Below are positions 56,701 through 64,000 of a stretch of 64,000 nt of DNA, piece by piece. The number at the start of each line of letters is the position of its first letter. Position 1 is the stretch's first letter. A program made the translations under genes and the position numbers. The DNA comes from Nissolia schottii. Its lineage: Eukaryota; Streptophyta; Magnoliopsida; Fabales; Fabaceae. Location: positions 149,207-213,206 of the forward strand of contig QANU01076928.1 of the NCBI GenBank assembly GCA_003254905.1, written 5' to 3'. Under the pieces are notes generated by a model that ran no database searches, had not been told where the DNA came from, and saw only the letters and a program-made list of their open reading frames with translations.

Positions 56701-59700
56701 AGTTTTGCCCCATTTTCCAAAATTACCATTTCACCCCCGTAAACGCCCTGTTTTCTTTGGAATTTTTGTTCTCAAAAACCCGATGGACTCAAGACTTGCC
56801 CTTAAGTATTTTGATAGTTCTAAACCGATATTTTCTGAAAACCAGCCCAGTTTTTCAGCCCAAGACACGAAATTCCTGTTTTGCCCTTATTTCCTTAAAA
56901 CACCGTTTTCTGCCTGTTTGCTGAGAAATTCATCGGGGACTCTAAAAATCATAAAATTTGACATCCCCACTCAATTTTTCGTGTAGAATCCACAAATAAC
57001 ATTAATTTTTCATGATAAAATCTCAGCATACAGTTCCTTCCAAAATCATGTCATAGCCCTATTTTCAACTTAAACTTTCCTAACTTCTGACAGAATCTCA
57101 GACAGCACCAACAGATCCAGACAATCATCAACCACATATATATAACTCAAAGTCACATAAAAGGCATCCTAACATCATATATCATCTAGCAAAACCACAT
57201 AGACAGTGGATAAGTCGGTTTACCCACATCTAGGAAGACTTTGGGATAACGTCCTTTAGGGAGTCTTGATGCTTCCAAAGCTTGCCTGATCACCTTCCTC
57301 CATGAGAAACTTTGAGAGGGCCTAGAGATGATGGCTATAACTTATGCTTGGTGATTTGGGGAAGGGAAATGAAATTGAACTTAGGAAGGAGTGTGTGTGT
57401 GTTCGGTTTTGGCTTAGAAAAGAAAAAGCAAGGAAATGAAGCAAGAACCCAAGAATGGAAACTGTGGAGATGGTCCCATGATGTGCTACGGTTGGCTTGC
57501 CTCTTCTTATATGGAGAATTGAAATTAAATAATTTATTAAAGATGAGGAGAGTTGTGGCCGTTTCTAGGCCATAAGTGATGAGTCCAAAATGGTGAATTG
57601 CATCATGGAAACGTGCAGTCCAAGTGGTGTAACCTAAATGAGATTTTGTAGAGTATTTGTTTAAGGTTTTTTCTAATAAATGGCTATGCCATTCAGTTTT
57701 GGACCTTTTTAGCGATGGAATAAGTGAGAATTAGTGCATAGTTTTGCATTTAGTTGGTTCATAATGGGCAGCCAATTGTTGAATGCTTAGCCATAGGTTA
57801 CAAAGCATCTTTGGCTGAATGTTAATGCAATTATAGTGCTTTTAGAGTGGATTTTCGGTTGGGGTTTTTGGTGCAGCCTTTAGGAGTTAATTTTGTGACT
57901 TTTGGTATTATGTAACACAAATTGGCAAGCTATATAAGGCAGCCAAAGTGGTAATACGAAAAGAGAACAAGATTTAGCATTTTTTTATTTCTATCAAAGT
58001 TATTTGTGAGAGTGATTCTCCTAAATTCTTGAGTGATTCAATATCGAGACTATCAAAGGATTTCCCAAATTCCTTTGTGGGTTTGTCTCTTTATTTTCTT
58101 TTCATTAATTCCAATTTGTGACTTCAATTTGGTGATAACATTGGTCATATCAATAAGTTTAGGACAAGAATACAATTTGAAAATGATTACTAGGTGGCAT
58201 CATGGGATAGGTTGAAAAATGATGAGTATGACCTTGTTTGACCAAGTGTATATTTGCGAGGAATCCGTGTGTTACTTCCTCTAGGAGCTGGCCAAATTGG
58301 CTCCTTCCATTTGGGACCAAATTCAAATAAGTTTTGATCATGTTTGGTCGTTTGCTGTCCCGGTACTTCACGTACAATTATCCGAAAAATATTCTGATCA
58401 CGTCTTTGTGATCTACTAGTTTTTCTAAGGAATAATTGAGGCTAATCTAAGATGTTGGTGAACTTTTCTTCCGTAGCCGTGTCTTTTGCAGATACACTAG
58501 ACGCGCTGTTGTGCTCAGACGACAAGAAGAATTTATTCTAGTGTCTGCAGAAATTTACAAAACTGAGCAGAATTTCTTCTACAGACATTTTGACCTAAAA
58601 GCTTGTGTGAGGGCTTGTTCCCCTATTTATTTTATGAAATCTTTACTAAGGGAAAAAGCGGGATGTTACATCCTGCAGCCCTGAAAGTGACATATGAGCA
58701 AACCCCTAGGAAGCCAAATGGCATCCTAGGAATGAGAAAGGGGAGAGAAAAAGAGGGAAATTAGATGCAAAAGAGAGGGATTCAAGAGAGAAAAAGGGAG
58801 ATAGAGAACATAGAGAGAACACAAGAGAAAACAAGAGCTAGAGCACACAAACACAAAAAACACAGCAACCAGAAAAGAGGCCCCTGAGCGAGAGGGCATA
58901 TTTGGGAAACACCAGAAATTGCTTGCGCTCAAGCTCTACAGCTGAAGTCACCCACACAAGGGCTTGGATTGGAGGACATGGTTGTTCACCCCTCACAATC
59001 CAACCCTCATAGCCCCCATTTTCCCTTCCTTCCATTCCTTTTTCCTTCCTCAAGTCTCAAAACAAGCTTACATACCCATAATCTCTCATTTTCTCACCTG
59101 TCATTTTTATATTTTAAATTCGTTTATCAAAACGGTTTAAATCACATGGTTAGTTACAGCTTAACTGCTATGATACCTTACACTGTTTGGTAATGGAAAT
59201 AATGACATATGGTGAGTTTGGAGACCTATTATATTGAACATACCTCTAATTTGTTTAGTATACCTAATATCTAATGACTAGTGTTATACCCCAACTACAG
59301 ATTAGAGAACATAAACCTAACCTGCCTGATGAATGATCTAGAGTGGAGGATGGTCCAATCCAATATAGCTGCGTCCTACAGCAGTCTCCCTCTTTTTTTA
59401 CCTCTGCTGAAAATCAGGGTATTACAATATCATCATGTTTATTTTGGGAATGGCTATCAATCCTTTTATTTCCCTTTTTCCCTCTTTTTCCTGGCAGAAA
59501 GAGGGATCTTATATGCAATGCTGTAATGACTAATATTAATGAGTTATCGATTGCGGTCAATAAAGACGAATGCCAGTTCTATCTTTTGATGCTCTCTATC
59601 AAATAAAGTCACTATTAATTCAGGAAATTTTTTTAGCATGCAATTTTCAAATTTTTATGTGTCTACTTTCCTTCTTATTTACCATGTGAGGAAACGCGTC

Positions 59701-60225
59701 TATTAGTTTATCGATAGTTAAAATAAAATCTGAGGAGTGCCTTTGATGATGACTGCTCAATTCTTTCCTCACGGCCCGCAGCCTATAGTTGGAAGTATGT
59801 TAGTTGTTCTATGAAACTTGTGTCTGTTGATTTTCTTTAAGGAGTGCTCGTTGTAGTTTTCTTGCTTTGTAGTTTTCTTGCTATGCATTGATTCACTTCT
59901 AGATTCTGCTGAAGCTGCTTTCAATTTATGCAGATGGTGTATTTGGAGCAATGATGAAGGTAACATAATGTCACCCAATTCCTGTATAAGGTTTCCTTTA
60001 TTGTGTGACTATATCTAATGCTGCCTCTGTTAACAATCCTCATACTTGTGATGGTGTCAGGTAAATTTGGTTAACGATGGACCGGTTACCATGCAGCTTG
60101 ATTCACCATCTTCCAAGTAAGTTGATGATATTAATTCCAATGAAAATTTTTGCGCACGTTTCATTATAACAATTCCGTTGAAAATTCAATCATTCAGGAA
60201 TACAGTTGACGCAGTAGAATCTTGA
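53727..60225 (+). CDS. DTD: D-aminoacyl-tRNA deacylase (DTD)
   Basis: Chiral-proofreading enzyme that removes D-amino acids mischarged on tRNA. Exons are 53727-54004, 54085-54151, 54254-54284, 54399-54539, 59934-59959, 60061-60116 and 60198-60225, in phase, giving 208 residues. The conserved core begins at Met49 (MRAVVQRVASASVEVEG). The two DTD catalytic motifs are SQFTL (127-131) and NDGPVT (186-191). GAMMKVNLVNDGP follows the family. Residues 1-48, basic and Ser/Thr-rich, could be an organelle transit peptide; a start at Met49 would give a cytosolic form. The first donor is a weak GTCCTC but yields DADYICRKVLN, matching other plants. Intron 4 is about 5.4 kb and holds a large LTR insertion. 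Short C-terminal tail NTVDAVES. Confidence 0.93.
54540..59933. other. DTD intron 4, repeat-filled
   Basis: A 5.4-kb intron with normal GT-AG ends. Its core (55211-58670) is a probable solo LTR. Flanking parts (about 54680-55205 and 58676-59110) also look repeat-derived: both carry a GGATTGGAG segment and there is GAGAGA-rich DNA near 58735-58830. No gene is supported; the open frames inside lack known domains. Confidence 0.65.
55211..58670 (-). mobile_element. Probable solo LTR of a Ty3/Gypsy-type element
   Basis: Read on the minus strand the segment begins TGTAACATCCCGCTTTTTC, a start I recognise from legume Gypsy LTRs, and ends TGTTTCA. A 5-bp duplication TCCTG lies at 55206-55210 and 58671-58675. 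It contains no coding region and I see no primer-binding site or polypurine tract, so a 3.46-kb solo LTR left by LTR-LTR recombination fits best. A truncated or nested element remains possible. Confidence 0.6.
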
Positions 60226-61750
60226 TCAGTGGTTAATCTGACTTGGATAAAGATGAGTCTGAATTCCGACCCTTTTTTTATCAACAAGGCCAATGTAGGA
60301 CGAGTTTTGTTCATTCTATTTTGAAGCTCTTTCTACACCGTTGTAATATAACTTCATCTTTTTGTCACATTATTCAGCTCAAGCAATGCCTAAGGTTGTC
60401 CTCATCCATTCTTCGGATCTGGAAATAGAGTTTGGATCCTTTTTTTTACTCACTAATCTGGGTACCCACTGCCCTGTGTCAAGGACTTAAAGTAACCATA
60501 TACGCCAAAAGTTCTATTTTTAACTGGTTTCACCAGAAAACATGTAAATGTAATTTTTTTTTTCAAATATAATTTAGACCCGAATTTGTTTACTCTGGGT
60601 TGATCCTAACTCTACATGGATGGATTCATTTTATTTGTTTTGTTTTTGTAGCATGAACGCCTTATTAAATTACCAAGTATCGAGCTAACGAATATACTAC
60701 TGTCTTTCCTTCCTGCTTCATCTATTCTGTAATCAAATTGGACAAGAGGATAGCAATCCATCAAGAGATTCATATAGTGTAAAAAGTCTTGATTTTATGT
60801 TCAATTATTTTCCACCCTCTGCTCAGAAGATGTGTACAATGGTGTAGTCTCCACCATATAGATCTAAAAATAACATTTTTTAAAGGAAAAACTACTATTG
60901 TAAAAACAAATCAAGCAAGCATTCTATTCAAAGGCAAATCAATTATTGTTCAAAGTCAGAGAGATACTGAAACTACACGTATCAAATAAATTTACCCTGT
61001 CACGGAATCATCACTGCCTTGCTGGTCTACTTTTTTTATCAATAAATAATAGGCGGGATACCACAAGAAGGAAGTATCGCAACAGAGTTGATGTTGCAAA
61101 ATAAATTTTTGTGGTGCAAATAAATGCTCTAAAACCAACAGCCATCTACATCTTGTATCATGAGGTAGCTCGATTAGCAATTATACCATCGGTTTTCTTG
61201 CACTGTTTGGATAGTAGAGCGTTGATTATGTTCATGTGGAGGGTCCCTCCATCTTCTGAACTCGACATGAAATTTTAATGTCAAACTAATAACGAGCACC
61301 ATGCAGATGTTCGGTGCATTTAGATAGAATAAAATATCTGAATTGTTTTAACTTTTATCAAATGCCATCTTCCACAATCTCTCGTAGGACATGCTTGTTT
61401 TATTAGCCTCCTTTGTTGCGTTGGTAGATGTTTTAAACTCTTATGGAACTTCATTTGTCCATTATGCAAAAGGGTTTGGCAGCCTTTTCCAGTTGATGAT
61501 GTTGCTACTAATTCCTAATCCTCCATCTTGGAACTTCTTCTTTCTTAAGAAAAATCCTTTTGTTATAACAAAAATGGTATCACCCAAATGAATATATTAA
61601 TAATAACTACATCTACCACTAGAGGCTCCTTTTCTGGTGGTGGGATCATTAAGCTATCTAACTGGTCCTGAATAGGTCAGTTAGGGAAATGTACCAGATT
61701 GTTATATCAATAAAGATTCAATATTAATTGAAAGGCACCACTAATAGTTG

Positions 61751-61823
61751 GAATGTTCCGGAACATGAACCCAGGTCTCTGGGGGTGAGAACCGAGTATC
61801 CTAACCAACTAGACTACAACGGA
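61751..61823 (-). pseudogene. tRNA-Glu(CUC)-like relic
   Basis: The 5' two thirds match plant tRNA-Glu: TCCGTTGTAGTCTAGTTGG, D-arm and a CTC anticodon in TTCTCAC. The variable/anticodon-stem side has extra C residues. The T-loop TTCATGT has lost the B-box consensus. The 3' acceptor strand (AACATTC) cannot pair with TCCGTTG. It is therefore a decayed tRNA gene or the head of a tRNA-derived SINE. Confidence 0.75.
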
Positions 61824-62052
61824 TTAGTGGTCTAAATAGAGAAATTTTGATTTAAATCTTGTATCATTTCGGTGTAATTTGTTTCGTTCTTGCATTAAAC
61901 TTGTTAGCGGTATTTGTTGACTTGAATACAACGAATTGTTGATTGCATAATTGATAATGGCATTATTGTCCAATACCTTTTGACTTGAGTTCTCAATTAC
62001 TTGACTTACTAGCTCATGCGCTAGCTAGGTATTTAATTATTATTTTTTTAGT

Positions 62053-63031
62053 TAATGCCCAAATTGATCATTGAAAATGTTTTTGGGGTCTAAGTTGGTT
62101 CCTACAAATTTTTTAGTACCACATTGGTCCTAATAAAATTTGGACATTGATCATATTAGTCTCTCTGTCTAAAACAACTCTAACAAAGGGTGACAGAACT
62201 CAAAACGTCATTTTGAACATAACCAAAACAACATCTTATTGGACAAAGGAACCAAGTTGAGCAAAACAAACTTTTGCAGGGACCAACTTGGTTAACCTTC
62301 TTATCCCAACCCCTTTTTCTTCCTCTTTCACCACCACATCCACATTCACTCCACCACCACAACTGGATCACATAACCACCACCAACTCCATAACCATTCA
62401 ATCACTACTATTACACTCTTATAACCACCACACTTTGCCAAATTAAAACAACGCAATAGAAGTTAAAATACAAAACCCATAAGAAAATCCCAAAATTTAA
62501 AGGTGGTGGGAGAGGAGGAAGAGTCTCATGTGATTGTTAGGGTTGACTGAGATTGGTTGTTGGGAGTTCATTAATGGTGAGGGCGAGTGTGGTGGGGGGT
62601 GGGGCGGTGGAGGTTAAGATGGATATGGTGGAGGTGGTGGTGGTTGTGGTGTGTTTGGAGTGGGGGTGGACGAGGAAAGGGAAAGGGATTGGGAGGTGGG
62701 GTGTGTATAGGGTGGTGGAGGAGAAGGAAGAAGAAAATGGTGGAGATAAAGAGGTTGTTCAAGTTGGACTTTGAAAAATTTTGTTTTGCTCAATTTAATC
62801 TCTGAAAAAATTCGTTTTACTCAACTTGGTCTTAGTGTCTAGTATGACATCGTTTTGGTTATGCCATAAACTACGTTGTTTTGAATTCCGCATCCTCCAT
62901 TACAATTGTTTTAGACAAAGGGATTGACATGAGCAACCTACAAATTTTATAGGTACCATTGTGACCCTAAAAAAATTTTTAGGAATTAAAGTGGACATTA
63001 AAGACATTTTTAGGGACCATGTTGGGTATTA
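62053..63031. mobile_element. Long-TIR (Mutator-like) non-autonomous element
   Basis: The two ends are long diverged inverted repeats of about 200-250 bp. The left begins GTTAATGCCCAAATTGATC. The right, read inverted, begins GTTAATACCCAACATGG. Both continue through TTTGTCTAAAACAA-like and CATAACCAAAAC segments. The interior is CCACCA/GGTGGT-rich and may fold further. T-runs at both flanks obscure any target-site duplication. No transposase is seen. Confidence 0.7.
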
Positions 63032-64000
63032 ACACAATTTTTTTTTTACCTGCATGAGCGGACTATAATATAAACAAGAAATCTTACTTACTCACAAGTA
63101 ATTTTTAGGTTCTATCATCTTCATTATGTACTCTAACAAGTATTTTTTTGGCCTTATGAAGACGAACTCTCATTTATTATGTGTGTGTGCTAAAAAAATA
63201 ATATGTTAGTTGTGTTAAGTAAAAGTTTCTCCACATATATACAAAAATATATTATAGAATAAAGATATTGATATAAAATAACAGGAATAAATTAGATCAA
63301 GATTAACAAACAACTAAATTTTTTATGAACTTTGAATTTTAAAAGAATATACTCTATTTTTCATTTTAAAAATATCAAGCAGCTAAGATATCTACAACGT
63401 GTTATACCACATATTGTAACCGAAAAAAATCATAAATCATAAATAACAAAGTTATCGAATGTAGTTCTAAAATTAAGTAATATTATTTGAACATATATTA
63501 TGAGGACATTTAAAAAAAAAAAAAAAAGAAGGAAATGTATAAAATCTTATAAGCTTACATATTATCATAAAAAAGAGTTTTGTGCATTTCTTTTTCTTTA
63601 ATGTTCATCAGTGTGGTATAGTACAAATAACATTTCTCAATAAAATCTGATCAAGAATTTAATTTCCCATTGTTGAAGTGTGAACCCAAAATCTGTCCCA
63701 ATTCTCATGTGGGCTATTTGAAGGGTTCTAGAAGAAGAGTCTCAATGACAATTACTTAGGAGCCGAGGAACTCCAGTTCAGAGCTCTCGGTACTGATATA
63801 TATTTTTTACTCTGGGCCACAGTTTCCAGTAGCTAGGAAGAAATTCAGTACAGTGTAGTTTTAGACTTTAAATGCCAAAATTTAATTCATAGAAACAAAG
63901 TTTTAAATGCGCCTCGACCCACCTCAACAAATTCTTACGTGTTGTGTTTAAAGAACGGTGCATAAAGGAAGCAAAAACCACCATTACTTAAAGCACTCAC

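Larger units (their letters stand above)
60226..64000. other. Gene-free right end of the window
   Basis: DTD 3' UTR on the left, then AT-rich DNA with a tRNA-Glu relic (61751-61823) and a long-inverted-repeat element (about 62053-63031). No coding gene seen. The GGT-rich frames around 62553-62805 and their mirror frames belong to the element interior and are low-complexity. Confidence 0.6.

Noticed and set aside
62553..62805. GGT-rich ORFs on plus and minus strands
   Set aside because: Products of the low-complexity interior of a long-inverted-repeat element.

Overview
This is a stretch of nuclear DNA from a flowering plant, most likely a legume of the soybean (Glycine) type. The genes carry GT-AG introns, the intergenic DNA is AT-rich, and the repeats are plant LTR retrotransposons and MITEs. 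The CHLI, Nudix, IQD, SPEAR, DEAH helicase and DTD proteins read like dicot orthologues. The species call is inference from recalled protein similarity. I spliced the genes by hand by following GT-AG borders in phase and protein similarity; no transcript data were available.

Layout. 1-0.5 kb: decayed NB-ARC resistance-gene fragment. 2.0-4.7 kb (+): CHLI, magnesium-chelatase subunit I, with a complete 780-bp TRIM-type retroelement in intron 2. 5.5-15.9 kb (-): four Nudix hydrolase genes of the CoA-diphosphatase type in tandem; three are close copies (one disrupted by frameshifts) and the fourth is an older NUDT15-like gene. 18.0-23.1 kb (-): an IQD calmodulin-binding gene with a young gag-protease-only LTR element in its largest intron. 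25.6 kb (-): a tRNA gene, best read as tRNA-Ile(UAU). 27.2 kb (+): an ATL-type RING-H2 E3 ligase. 29.3 kb (+): plastid ribosomal protein PSRP6. 29.9-31.6 kb: a rearranged duplicate of pieces of the IQD 5' end and the ATL 3' end. 35.0-36.2 kb (+): NFD6/NOXY2-family mitochondrial protein. 40.5-42.5 kb (+): SPEAR/TIE-type EAR-motif transcriptional adaptor. 44.4-51.9 kb (-): a 22-exon DEAH-box RNA helicase (DEAH9/DHX35). 53.7-60.2 kb (+): D-aminoacyl-tRNA deacylase (DTD), whose fourth intron of about 5.4 kb holds a probable 3.46-kb solo LTR. 60.2-64 kb: no gene, but a tRNA-Glu relic and a long-inverted-repeat element.

The genes do not form one pathway. They are ordinary housekeeping and regulatory loci: plastid chlorophyll synthesis and translation, mitochondrial and CoA metabolism, splicing, tRNA proofreading, ubiquitination and calcium signalling. 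CHLI, DEAH9 and DTD also lie close together in Arabidopsis (At4g18480, At4g18465, At4g18460 from memory), which suggests conserved microsynteny. I found no convincing undescribed biological system. The most informative signals are structural: dated insertions with target-site duplications, an empty site in a paralogous duplication, a pseudogenising tandem array, and a probable assembly flaw around an N at 20138.
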